Both the position numbers and the translations under genes were made by a program. From a virus: DNA of 41,679 nt. Under the pieces are notes generated by a model. It made no database searches. It saw only the letters and a list, made by a program, of their open reading frames with translations, and was not told the origin of the DNA. This document shows positions 21,199-28,709 of the stretch, piece by piece (position 1 is the first letter of the stretch; the number at the start of each line of letters is the position of its first letter). The stretch covers positions 1 through 41,679 of the IMG/VR virus record IMGVR_UViG_3300020157_000006; one strand, written 5' to 3'.

Positions 21199-21594
21199 AT
21201 GTCTGACCCTACTTTATTTCATGCTAAAGCTAAAGAAGCGGGTAACCGTTTAAGTGCTTATGTCATGAATTACGCCTCCGCTGCGTCCGGTTTATTTTTC
21301 TGGGCGCTGGTTCAGGATTCTGCACTGAATTTTAATCTTTCAATGAAGATTACGGTACTTGCGGCTTTAGTGCTTTATGTGGCCACTGTCGCAGTTCGAT
21401 TATTAGAACTGCACATTGATGCCAAGCGCTTCTATGCTGGCGCCAAGGAGCTTGAAAAAGCCGAAGCATTGCAGTCCTGGGGAGTCTATCAAGCTTATGG
21501 CGTCTTACGTCTTCGTTTGATTTATCTCTCTTACTGTCTGCTTTCATTAGCCACGCTCTTTGCTTTACTGTTTATGCTGCTCAGACTTATTTAA
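21199..21594 (+). CDS. Early inner-membrane protein
   Basis: The product is 131 residues with ATG 21199 after AAGGAAC. Membrane helices are predicted at about residues 28-42 (weak), 50-66 (ITVLAALVLYVATVAV) and 106-130 (LIYLSYCLLSLATLFALLFMLL), with a charged helical segment between (HIDAKRFYAGAKELEKAEAL). It is the last gene before a terminator, at the end of the proximal early operon. Function unknown; early membrane proteins sometimes act in exclusion. Confidence 0.7.
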   Translation: MSDPTLFHAKAKEAGNRLSAYVMNYASAASGLFFWALVQDSALNFNLSMKITVLAALVLYVATVAVRLLELHIDAKRFYAGAKELEKAEALQSWGVYQAYGVLRLRLIYLSYCLLSLATLFALLFMLLRLI

Positions 21595-21617
21595 AAGTTT
21601 TACGTTGGACCACTCAT

Positions 21618-21647
21618 AGCTGAGGGGTAATTGCCTCAGCTTTTTTT
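21618..21647 (+). terminator. Intrinsic terminator before the primase gene
   Basis: AGCTGAGG (21618-21625), an 8-base loop and CCTCAGCT (21634-21641) are followed by a run of seven T. It separates the Cro-proximal genes from the replication genes and resembles lambda tR1 in position. A TATAAA-like box at about 21659-21664 could restart transcription. Confidence 0.85.
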
Positions 21648-21702
21648 AATAAAACTACTATAAAAATGATGACTATTTTAAAAAACCAACGAAACCTAAA
21701 TT

Positions 21703-24081
21703 ATGAATCCTAGCATTCAGGCCTATATCGACTTAAAAGTTTATATATTCCCGTGTTATTGGGTTATTGATACGGATAAAGGCCGTGCCTGTGCGTGTGG
21801 TGTGGAAGGTTGCAAGTCACCCGGAAAACATCCCATCAAGGAGCTGGTACCGAATGGACACAAAGACGCGTCCAATGATGCCGACCTGATTACAACGTGG
21901 TGGTCGACTTACCCTAAAGCCAATGTGGCGTTATCACTGGCTGAATCGGGTTTAGTCGTTATTGACATCGATCCACGCAACGGCGGCAACGGTACGTTTG
22001 ATGATCTGGAAGCCAAGCATGGAAAAATTGCTTCAGACGTTGAACAATTAACCGGCGGCGGTGGCCGTCATATTGTTTATATCGCTAATCATGATTCAAA
22101 GTTCCCGGGTAAATTAGGCCCGGGTGTCGATGTTAAACATCAGGGCTATATCATGGTCTGGCCGTCTAATCATATCTTAGGTGATTACGAATGGGAGGCG
22201 TCCAGTGATTTAACCGAGGGGATGATTCCATCACTCGCCCCCAGTTGGTTAGCTTTGCCTTCTGGCGACGAATACAACACCGATATAAAGCCCGCTTTAC
22301 CTGGCTTGGGCTTAGCCACTTTATTAGAGGCCGAAATAGACGAGATTAAATCAGCTCTTCTTTTTATCCCAAATAGCGAACGTGACGACTGGCTGCATGT
22401 GGGCATGGCGCTCCACTCCATTGATAGTGGTAGAGATGGCTTTCAGCTTTGGGAGGATTGGTCTAGCAGCTGCTCAAAGTTCGACGCGCAAGATCAGGCA
22501 CGGGTTTGGTTCAGCTTTCACGGCAAAGCGACTCAACTTAATAAGCAAAGCATTTTTCATATAGCCGCTGAAAACGGCTGGATTAATCCACTTAAAAAGG
22601 TGGTATCAGACGAGGTTAAAGCGGTTTCTGAAAAAGTATTACTAACCCTCGTTAATAATACTAATCCATCAATCGATGAATCCTCTATTGCCAAGCCTGA
22701 AATTACCCTTGATTTACCCTTTCCGGTCGGAGGACTAGAGGAGGTAGCTCAGCTCATTGGGACATCCAGTTATGTGAATTACCCGGATGCGTCCCGTTTG
22801 GCCGCTGTCCAATTAGCGTGTTTGTCCGCGTCAAGGCGCTATGTGGGCGACAATGGCGAGGGCTGCCATGTTTACTTCGGGTTATCGTCGGTATCGGTGG
22901 GCATGATTCGTTATACCGTCAATGCACTTCAGACGATCTTAACGGATGCGGGAATGCGTCAACTCTTTAGTAGCTCGCGCAAGTCAACCGCTGGCATCAT
23001 CCATGATCATCTAATCAGACGACCTGTCCATTTATATTGTGTGGAAGATTTTGGCAAGATGCTGCAGCAATCTAAGAAACAGTTTGGCAACGGCAGCATG
23101 GAACATGCTCTGGATACGCTAGGCTCCATTTACAGTAAATCCATTCTTCAGATCGATCAGGACGACATCACCACCAAGGGTAACAACTCAGAGACTAAAG
23201 TGGTTTATCAGCCCGCTTTATCGATGCTGGGACTGGTTTCTCAAGATCAACTGTCACAGCTTACGCGATCTTCTGAGATCGGGAGCGGGTTGATGGTTAA
23301 TATGCTGGTGGCCATTGTCGATGAAAACAAAGCCATTACTCATGACGACGTTAAACAAATCAATATCCCTGAGTGGTTAATACATCAACTAGCTACGATG
23401 AGGGGTTTCCATCCAGTAGATCGTAAGGCAGACAAATCCTTTGACTTTTCAAATGATCGAGGCGACTTCCAACCAACAGAACAAATTATTGTCCCCATGC
23501 CTAGCGCAAAAATGTATGACGCTAAAATTATGGTGCTCGCTGGAAAGCAGAAAAATCTTATACCCATGCTTCACGGCGCTCGCGTCACTATGCGAAGAAT
23601 ATCCATTGCATTAGCCGCGTGGAATAACCCAACCGCTCCCGTCGTCACTGATGACATTATGGCCTGGTCATCTGATTTTGTTTATACCCACGCAAAACGC
23701 TTTGTGGATGAGTTTGGTGTCTCTGAGACGGATGATGACGGCAAGCTCTCCATGTATCAGAAAGTTTTAAAAATCATCATTGATAAAGGCATCGATGGCG
23801 CAACTAAAGACGACATGCGGTATTGCAGACAATTTAAAGTGACGCCGCCCGATGCTAAAAGAGCATTGCTTGAACTAATGGAAGATAACGAAGATGTACA
23901 GTTTACAAAGATCGGCACTAAAAAAAGATATATAGCCACCCGGTTTATCACAAGTCCGGGCAAAACATCTCAACTCCGGGCAACTCCGGGCAAAAAAAAT
24001 GCACCTTTGCCCGGAGTTGATTCCAGCAAATTAGCCGCTTCGGAGTCTACTCCGGGCGGGCGGGCAGGAATTGACTACTAA
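21703..24081 (+). CDS. Primase-polymerase / helicase-like replication protein
   Basis: The product is 792 residues. Residues 1-190 form a bifunctional primase-polymerase domain: the catalytic pair in VIDIDPRNGG (Asp88, Asp90), His123 in GGRHIVY, Asp143 in GPGVDVKHQGY, and an N-terminal Cys group (CACGVEGC). Residues about 212-293 resemble PriCT-2 (RDDWLHVGMALHSI, GFQLWEDWS). The central 300 residues resemble DUF3987, a degenerate helicase-like domain; I see no clear Walker A. The last ~45 residues are encoded by the iteron array. It likely starts DNA replication as P4 alpha does. Confidence 0.85.
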   Translation: MNPSIQAYIDLKVYIFPCYWVIDTDKGRACACGVEGCKSPGKHPIKELVPNGHKDASNDADLITTWWSTYPKANVALSLAESGLVVIDIDPRNGGNGTFDDLEAKHGKIASDVEQLTGGGGRHIVYIANHDSKFPGKLGPGVDVKHQGYIMVWPSNHILGDYEWEASSDLTEGMIPSLAPSWLALPSGDEYNTDIKPALPGLGLATLLEAEIDEIKSALLFIPNSERDDWLHVGMALHSIDSGRDGFQLWEDWSSSCSKFDAQDQARVWFSFHGKATQLNKQSIFHIAAENGWINPLKKVVSDEVKAVSEKVLLTLVNNTNPSIDESSIAKPEITLDLPFPVGGLEEVAQLIGTSSYVNYPDASRLAAVQLACLSASRRYVGDNGEGCHVYFGLSSVSVGMIRYTVNALQTILTDAGMRQLFSSSRKSTAGIIHDHLIRRPVHLYCVEDFGKMLQQSKKQFGNGSMEHALDTLGSIYSKSILQIDQDDITTKGNNSETKVVYQPALSMLGLVSQDQLSQLTRSSEIGSGLMVNMLVAIVDENKAITHDDVKQINIPEWLIHQLATMRGFHPVDRKADKSFDFSNDRGDFQPTEQIIVPMPSAKMYDAKIMVLAGKQKNLIPMLHGARVTMRRISIALAAWNNPTAPVVTDDIMAWSSDFVYTHAKRFVDEFGVSETDDDGKLSMYQKVLKIIIDKGIDGATKDDMRYCRQFKVTPPDAKRALLELMEDNEDVQFTKIGTKKRYIATRFITSPGKTSQLRATPGKKNAPLPGVDSSKLAASESTPGGRAGIDY

Positions 24082-24201
24082 AATAAAAGTTCATGTATAG
24101 CGCCCGCCCGCCCGGAGTTGCTCTAGGCCACGAATTTAAATGCTTTAACTCCGGGCAAACTCCGGGCAGGCGCCCGAAATTGAGAAAAACGCCCGGAGTT
24201 G
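23951..24201. repeat. Iteron-like array, candidate replication origin
   Basis: About nine copies of an 11-bp motif CAACTCCGGGC (allowing one mismatch) lie in 251 bases. Forward: 23951, 23971, 23981, 24047, 24146, 24157. Reverse (GCCCGGAGTTG): 24009, 24110, 24191. They straddle the primase stop codon at 24079-24081. AT-rich stretches separate them. P4-type systems place initiator-binding iterons beside the alpha primase gene, so this is a good candidate origin, though an RNA-level or other role is possible. Confidence 0.85.
24049..24118. repeat. 17-bp perfect GC-rich inverted repeat inside the iteron array
   Basis: ACTCCGGGCGGGCGGGC (24049-24065) and its exact complement (24102-24118) flank a 36-base AT-rich spacer that holds the primase stop codon. 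The arms contain three tandem GGGC units and include one forward and one reverse iteron core. Such a cruciform or RNA hairpin is extreme in this moderate-GC genome. Confidence 0.9.
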
Positions 24202-24220
24202 TAAATTTTAAGCAAAAAAA

Positions 24221-24251
24221 AGCCCCACTTAGAAGCCATCTAAGCAGGGCT
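24221..24251 (-). terminator. Leftward-facing terminator-like hairpin
   Basis: AGCCC/GGGCT and CTTAG/CTAAG arms form a 10-bp interrupted stem. Seven A residues lie on the + strand just before it (24214-24220), so T residues follow only when read on the - strand. It would stop transcription entering the iteron region from the right; no - strand gene here needs it. Confidence 0.65.
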
Positions 24252-24283
24252 CAACCACCAACCAACTAAATAGGAGTTGAATC

Positions 24284-24538
24284 ATGGCAGAGCAAAATAT
24301 AACACAAGATACTTGTGAAAAATGTAAATTTTGGCTTAGGCAAGATGAGCAAAACAATAAATTTAATGAACCTTATGGAGAATGCCGACGAAACCCACCT
24401 GTACTTTTTAGATACTCTGACTCTAATAAAACAGATGATTCAATATTAGACATCATTGCTGAATATACTCATTTCCCCGTTACATTCTTTGATTGCTATT
24501 GCGGGGAATTTAAACATTTTTTGGAGTTATTAAAATGA
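24284..24538 (+). CDS. Small zinc-binding phage protein
   Basis: The product is 84 residues after an excellent AGGAG site. CEKCKFW at the start, GECRRNPP in the middle and CYCGEFK near the end form the four-Cys pattern of a widespread small phage protein family with a GxCRRxPP motif; the Cys residues likely bind one zinc. Role unknown. It overlaps the helicase gene by 4 bases (ATGA). Confidence 0.75.
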   Translation: MAEQNITQDTCEKCKFWLRQDEQNNKFNEPYGECRRNPPVLFRYSDSNKTDDSILDIIAEYTHFPVTFFDCYCGEFKHFLELLK

Positions 24539-25941
24539 GCGCCGTCTTAAAGTTAGAACCAAAAAAACCTGAGATCATTCTCAACGATCAACAAGAGGCC
24601 GCTATTAGTGCTTTGGTTGAATTTATTTCTGAAGAGTTAGGCGATACTTTTACGATTAAAGGTTACGCCGGTACCGGTAAAAGCACGTCGATTCAGGTTT
24701 TGCTTGAACGTCTTAAAGCTGAAGGTATTCAGAAGAAAATAATCTTTACGGCACCCACACACAAAGCCGTCAAAGTTTTACGGCGCATGGCTTTTGAAAA
24801 AGGCATTGATGATGTGGCGTTCTCGACGATTCATTCATTGCTTGGCTTAAAGGTTAAACAGGTTGGCGATAAACAAACGCTTGAGCCGTTAAAACAAGTT
24901 AGAAAAAACGACCCCCTGCGTGAGGTGCAAATTGTCGTTGTTGATGAGTGCTCTATGATCGGTGAGGACCTTTACAAGCACATTAAGAACTCGCTCAAGT
25001 TTTATGACATACAGTACATCTTTATGGGTGATCCGGTTCAATTACCACCCGTCGGTGAAAAAGAAAGCCCTACCTTTGAATCGACCGAATTTAGAGCCTT
25101 ATTAACCAAGGTCATGAGGCAACGGGAAGAAAACCCTGTACTGGGTGTTTGTACGGATATTAGAGAGGTATTTACCCGAGGCGATAGTCGATTGCCTCGC
25201 CTTATTCCTGGGATGGCTGACGATGGGTCTGTGGGCGTCAGTGTGATGCTGGGTAATCTGTTTACTGAGTGGATGCCTGTGGCTTTCTCACATGACAACT
25301 TTGATGGTAATCCAGATCGTTTTAGAGTTGTAGCGTGGCGAAACGATACGGTTGAGCGGATTAATAACATGATTCATAACATCCGTTATCCAAATTGTAA
25401 CGAATGGCTTGCAGCCGGCGAACCGATCACGTTTGTAAAGCCTATGCAAAACTCATCGTTATTGAATCCAGTTTCAGGCGTAAAGATGGATGAAATTATT
25501 GTGCAGACTGATTTTGAAGGGCAAGTCATTGAGTGCACTCATTCAGTACATCCATCTTTTCCAGATATTAATGCCTGGTCTGTCACGGTAAAAATAGAGA
25601 CCGGAGAACAACATACTTTTTATGCGTTGGATTCTATCGGCTCTCAAATTAGGGACGTCACAATGAAACAGATTGCTGCTCAAAATAGAGGTTATGACAA
25701 AGCCGGGCAAAAAGATCGAGTTAATTGGTGGCCTTATTACGAATTGCAGCAAGCTTTCGCAGCGATCAGACCCGCTTATTGCTTAACGGCTCATAAAAGC
25801 CAGGGCAGCACGTTTGAGAATGTTTTTGTTGATGTGATGGACATATGGGCCAATCCAAACAAATCCGAGGCTCTACAGTGTTTATATGTGGCTTGCTCAA
25901 GAGCCAGTCATCATCTAATCGTTAACGCCACGGGAGCTTAA
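24535..25941 (+). CDS. SF1 helicase, Dda/RecD2-like
   Basis: The product is 468 residues. Motifs in order: LNDQQEAAISAL (Q-like), GYAGTGKST (Walker A, about residues 43-51), APTHKAVKVLR (Ia), VVDECSMIG (II), GDPVQLPPVG (III), RQREENPV (IV region), and near the end CLTAHKSQGSTFENVFVD (V) with YVACSRA (VI). This is the 5'-3' RecD/Dda class and probably acts at the replication fork. It is coupled to both neighbours by overlaps. Confidence 0.9.
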   Translation: MSAVLKLEPKKPEIILNDQQEAAISALVEFISEELGDTFTIKGYAGTGKSTSIQVLLERLKAEGIQKKIIFTAPTHKAVKVLRRMAFEKGIDDVAFSTIHSLLGLKVKQVGDKQTLEPLKQVRKNDPLREVQIVVVDECSMIGEDLYKHIKNSLKFYDIQYIFMGDPVQLPPVGEKESPTFESTEFRALLTKVMRQREENPVLGVCTDIREVFTRGDSRLPRLIPGMADDGSVGVSVMLGNLFTEWMPVAFSHDNFDGNPDRFRVVAWRNDTVERINNMIHNIRYPNCNEWLAAGEPITFVKPMQNSSLLNPVSGVKMDEIIVQTDFEGQVIECTHSVHPSFPDINAWSVTVKIETGEQHTFYALDSIGSQIRDVTMKQIAAQNRGYDKAGQKDRVNWWPYYELQQAFAAIRPAYCLTAHKSQGSTFENVFVDVMDIWANPNKSEALQCLYVACSRASHHLIVNATGA

Positions 25942-26261
25942 TGGTGAGTGCCCTTGAAGAAAAAATGCTTATTCAGATCAAAAACGCGGGTTTAAGTGAG
26001 CCTGAATCTGAATACCCTACCGGCTGGGGTAAAACACGTTTTGATTTTGCTTGGCCAGAAATAAAACTGGCTGTTGAAGTCGAGGGTGGCACATTTTCTC
26101 AGGGGCGACATTCTCGGGGCGCTGGCTATGCTAAGGACGTTAAAAAGTACAACTTGGCTACATTAGATGGCTGGTTAATTATTCGCGTTACAACCGATAT
26201 GTTAACCAGTGGGGATGCTATCAAGTTTGTGTTGATGGCTTTTAAAAAGTTAGGGAATTAG
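25941..26261 (+). CDS. Small PD-(D/E)XK endonuclease (DUF559/VSR-like)
   Basis: The product is 106 residues; ATG 25941 overlaps the helicase stop as TAATG. RFDFAWPEIKLAVEVEGG gives the Asp and Glu-x-Glu of a VSR/DUF559-type nuclease; SQGRHSRGAGYAKDVKKYN and GWLIIRVT follow as in that family. Position in the replication operon suggests Holliday-junction or branch cleavage, replacing RusA, but this is inferred. Confidence 0.75.
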   Translation: MVSALEEKMLIQIKNAGLSEPESEYPTGWGKTRFDFAWPEIKLAVEVEGGTFSQGRHSRGAGYAKDVKKYNLATLDGWLIIRVTTDMLTSGDAIKFVLMAFKKLGN

Positions 26262-26263
26262 CC

Positions 26264-26473
26264 ATGATCGAATTTATTACTGCTTTCGTTTTAACAGTAG
26301 GTTTTTTATTTGTTTTATTTTTTGGGTGGTGGAGAATGAAGCTAGTCATTTGGTCGGTTTTTCTGTTAACGATGCCGGTTTGGTTAACTGCATTATTAAT
26401 TCATGAGTGGTTTTTTAGTCATGAAAAACTTGATAATCGTGATTTAAATAACTATTTGAAAGGCAGAAAATGA
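26264..26473 (+). CDS. Small two-helix membrane protein
   Basis: The product is 69 residues: two membrane helices (ITAFVLTVGFLFVLFFGWW and KLVIWSVFLLTMPVWLTALLI) and a short charged C-terminus. The stop overlaps the Q-like gene start as ATGA. The size and two helices would suit a holin, but the early position does not; function is open. Confidence 0.65.
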   Translation: MIEFITAFVLTVGFLFVLFFGWWRMKLVIWSVFLLTMPVWLTALLIHEWFFSHEKLDNRDLNNYLKGRK

Positions 26474-27018
26474 CCGAAGACGCCGCTTTATTTACCTCCG
26501 CGTACAATGCCTTAGTCTTTGCGTATAACTACAACGATGCAACCTATGGCCGTTCTATGATGAGCAAGATGGCGTCAAGTAGTGGCGATGGAAACGGCTT
26601 AGGTGGTTTAGATGGTGCTGCTCAAGCGGGTATCATTAAATCAAAAACAAGAGTATTGGGGCCATTTTTAGAGGCGGCATTGATCGTGAGGGTGGCTATT
26701 CGGTCAATGCCATGTCACTGCCTTAGTTCGTGCTGTAGCGGCCAAAAAATCAACAAAGAATGGCAATCGGCTATGTGGCTTTTGACCAATACGCTAGATC
26801 CTAAGATAACCTCAAAGATAACTCATTATTTACGGGTTGATTTTGTGATTAAGCATTACTTCCAGGATGTAACGTTCGTTGATCTTGAGAATGTCTATAA
26901 AATCAATCATCAAACCCTGAGTAAATACATGGCATCAATATCAAAAACGCTTAAGCAAAACGAACAAACCGCATGGGCGGCGATTACTGAGAGTCTGAAA
27001 GAGGCGGGGTTGATTTGA
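26470..27018 (+). CDS. Q-like late transcription activator
   Basis: The product is 182 residues. GNGLGGLDGAAQAGIIKSK, a Cys cluster MPCHCLSSCCSG followed by KINKEWQSAMWLL, and a C-terminal HTH-like part (VDLENVYKINHQTLSKYMASISKTL) resemble phage late antiterminators that carry a zinc site and a DNA-binding domain. It is the last early gene and is followed at once by a consensus promoter (27061-27089) and a terminator (27124-27154), the setting of lambda Q. Function is inferred from motif and position. Confidence 0.65.
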   Translation: MTEDAALFTSAYNALVFAYNYNDATYGRSMMSKMASSSGDGNGLGGLDGAAQAGIIKSKTRVLGPFLEAALIVRVAIRSMPCHCLSSCCSGQKINKEWQSAMWLLTNTLDPKITSKITHYLRVDFVIKHYFQDVTFVDLENVYKINHQTLSKYMASISKTLKQNEQTAWAAITESLKEAGLI

Positions 27019-27060
27019 AAAACACTTATGTTGTATTAATTAGGGATAAAAAATAATTTC

Positions 27061-27089
27061 TTTACAATGTGGATTTTGCCTGCTAATTT
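27061..27089 (+). promoter_or_regulatory. Late promoter candidate (pR'-like)
   Basis: TTTACA (27061-27066), a 17-base spacer and TAATTT (27084-27089) put transcription start at about 27096, followed by a terminator 28 bases later. The 159-base gap after the Q-like gene has no other content. All late genes lie downstream on the + strand without another comparable promoter. Confidence 0.7.
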
Positions 27090-27123
27090 ATGGCCTAATT
27101 AGTTAGTCTTAGAGCTACGTCCG

Positions 27124-27154
27124 AAAGCCGCACATAAAAAACGCGGCTTTTTTT
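27124..27154 (+). terminator. Terminator just after the late promoter (tR'-like)
   Basis: AAAGCCGC (27124-27131), an 11-base loop and GCGGCTTT (27143-27150), then a T-run to 27154 and ATG. It would stop late transcription unless the Q-like protein modifies RNA polymerase. Confidence 0.85.
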
Positions 27155-27176
27155 ATGCCCAAAATAAAGTGATTTT

Positions 27177-27368
27177 ATGCCAGATTTTGAAGATATTCAC
27201 GAACGCCGTTTCTCAGATATAAGCGCACTCACCGATGAAGAAATAATCGAAATGCGTCGATTAATACGGATGAGTCAATCAGCCAGATTGTTATGGAGCA
27301 TCATAGTCGGTTTGATGGGCGTTATTGGGTCCGCGTACGCAATCGCTGATTACTTTTTTAAAAAATAA
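27177..27368 (+). CDS. Small membrane protein, first late gene (possible holin)
   Basis: The product is 63 residues. A charged helix (ERRFSDISALTDEEIIEMRRL) precedes one membrane helix (LLWSIIVGLMGVIGSAYAIADYFF) and a KK end. The single C-terminal helix with an amphipathic N-terminus could fit a small holin or a tail-anchored protein. No other obvious holin lies near the endolysin, so one of the genes at 27177 or 27653 may serve. The ribosome site is weak. Confidence 0.6.
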   Translation: MPDFEDIHERRFSDISALTDEEIIEMRRLIRMSQSARLLWSIIVGLMGVIGSAYAIADYFFKK

Positions 27369-27408
27369 CTCGCCCCTTGAGCGGTTTTTTTATGCCTGGA
27401 GCAAACAA

Positions 27409-27648
27409 ATGCCAAAAGTCGTTTTAACCTCAAACATCATAACCGCTGATACGATTGCAAGTGTCAACGAACCCGTTACCATCAGTGCTCAAACAGCGGG
27501 GGGTCTTACCGTAACCGTGCCAGCGTCTACAGTCCCGGGTGATACTATTTTGCTTAATGCAGACGGCACGGCGCCCACTCATTTTGTGGAGGGCACCAAT
27601 CTTTTTTCGTCGTCCGAAGCGGCTAACGCGCTTACCGTGGTGGGCTAA
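27409..27648 (+). CDS. Small beta-rich hypothetical protein
   Basis: The product is 79 residues from ATG 27409, with GGAG 8 bases upstream; the frame open back to 27325 crosses the previous gene and a T-run and is not coding. The Thr/Val/Ala-rich sequence (SVNEPVTISAQTAGGLTVTV) suggests a small beta domain, as in head decoration or packaging-adjacent proteins. Not recognised. Followed 5 bases later by the next gene. Confidence 0.6.
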   Translation: MPKVVLTSNIITADTIASVNEPVTISAQTAGGLTVTVPASTVPGDTILLNADGTAPTHFVEGTNLFSSSEAANALTVVG

Positions 27649-27652
27649 GTTA

Positions 27653-27991
27653 ATGACTCTTATCAGCGGTATTCCAGCTGGTTATCATTCTGTTACAGAT
27701 GCTGATGGCAACATCTCAATCGTGGCAGACCCCGAAAAAACTAATCAAGTTGCTAAATTAGTAAGCATAAGCGCAAGCTGGTTGTCTGCGAGATCAAAAG
27801 AAACCAATACGCATCTGGGAGGCGCTGTTCTTGGCGCTTCTTATACATCTATTTCGGATAATGCCAGGGCCGCTTTGGCTGCGTATTTTGCCAATGATTA
27901 TACTGGATGTGTTACCCATGCCATCCCTGCATTGCTAGCTATTGCCGGATCATTGGCCGCTATCATTAAACCTGAGCCTATCAGTCAATAA
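27653..27991 (+). CDS. Hypothetical late protein with hydrophobic C-terminus
   Basis: The product is 112 residues from ATG 27653 (longer frame to 27539 would overlap the previous gene). A soluble N-terminal part (GYHSVTDADGNISIVADPEK) is followed by helices and a hydrophobic C-terminal segment (HAIPALLAIAGSLAAIIKP), which may insert in the membrane. A holin-like role is possible but unproven. It lies in the run of small genes before terminase. Confidence 0.55.
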   Translation: MTLISGIPAGYHSVTDADGNISIVADPEKTNQVAKLVSISASWLSARSKETNTHLGGAVLGASYTSISDNARAALAAYFANDYTGCVTHAIPALLAIAGSLAAIIKPEPISQ

Positions 27992-27992
27992 A

Positions 27993-28148
27993 ATGAAATT
28001 AACATGCAAAGGGTGTCGGTTCGTGAAGCTGACACAAAAGCATTGTGAGCGAAAAACAAACATAAGATGTTCTGATTTTATGCCGATTGAAAGTAAGTAT
28101 ATCAAGCCTAAGCCACCTGAGTTGTTGCCTTTACCTAAGGTTTGGTGA
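27993..28148 (+). CDS. Small zinc-ribbon protein before terminase
   Basis: The product is 51 residues from ATG 27993, one base after the upstream stop; the frame back to 27942 lies inside that gene. CKGC near the start and later CER and RCSDF give four Cys in a zinc-ribbon spacing, followed by a Pro/Lys tail. Small Cys-rich proteins of this kind often lie beside terminase genes. Role unknown. Confidence 0.55.
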   Translation: MKLTCKGCRFVKLTQKHCERKTNIRCSDFMPIESKYIKPKPPELLPLPKVW

Positions 28149-28151
28149 TGT

Positions 28152-28709
28152 GTGGCAAAGAAGTTAACCCAAAAGCAATGGGATGCTATAAAAAAAAGGC
28201 TCGACAATAAAGAAAAAGCAGCTGATTTGGCGAAAGAATTTGGTGTAACACGCCAAGCCATTTCTAACCGCTTTCGTTTACAAAACAAGGCTATTAAATC
28301 GGTTGCTAATCAAATAGTTGAAGCAGAAACATCTATAAGATCAAGTTTACAAAAGCTTCCTCCGAATTTACAAATTGAAGCGGTTAATTTGGCTAACGAA
28401 CTAATGAGTATCAGTACTCATTTAGCATCGGGTGCAAAGTATGGGGCGATGACTTTTCACCGACTAGCGGGTATTGCAAATCAACACGCTCAAACCCTGG
28501 ACGATAAAGAACCGGATATAAAAGTTTTGGCCACAATTGGTGCATTAACAAAAATAGCCAATGAAAACGCAACGACAGGTTTAAATCTGCTCAACGCTAA
28601 CAAGGACACCATCAAGGAAGCGAACGGTAACACCGATTTACAACCGCTCACTTTTGAAGAGTTCAAGAAATTACAATATGGCGAAGCTGACAAACGAGGC
28701 GCTGTATAG
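28152..28709 (+). CDS. terS: Terminase small subunit
   Basis: The product is 185 residues from GTG 28152. The N-terminal DNA-binding HTH (KQWDAIKKRLDNKEKAADLAK, EFGVTRQAISNRFR) and a helical oligomerisation core are typical; the C-terminus (PLTFEEFKKLQYGEADKRG) is the usual contact region for the large subunit. It recognises phage DNA for packaging. It overlaps the large subunit start by 32 bases. Confidence 0.8.
   Translation: MAKKLTQKQWDAIKKRLDNKEKAADLAKEFGVTRQAISNRFRLQNKAIKSVANQIVEAETSIRSSLQKLPPNLQIEAVNLANELMSISTHLASGAKYGAMTFHRLAGIANQHAQTLDDKEPDIKVLATIGALTKIANENATTGLNLLNANKDTIKEANGNTDLQPLTFEEFKKLQYGEADKRGAV

Noticed and set aside
27375-27391. Terminator before the 27409 gene
   Set aside because: The T-run and ATG match the recurring cassette, but the stem is only a few weak pairs, so it is not listed as a separate terminator.
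27325-27648. 107-residue version of the small beta-rich late protein
   Set aside because: The first 28 codons run through the previous gene, a hairpin and a T-run; ATG 27409 has a proper GGAG site.
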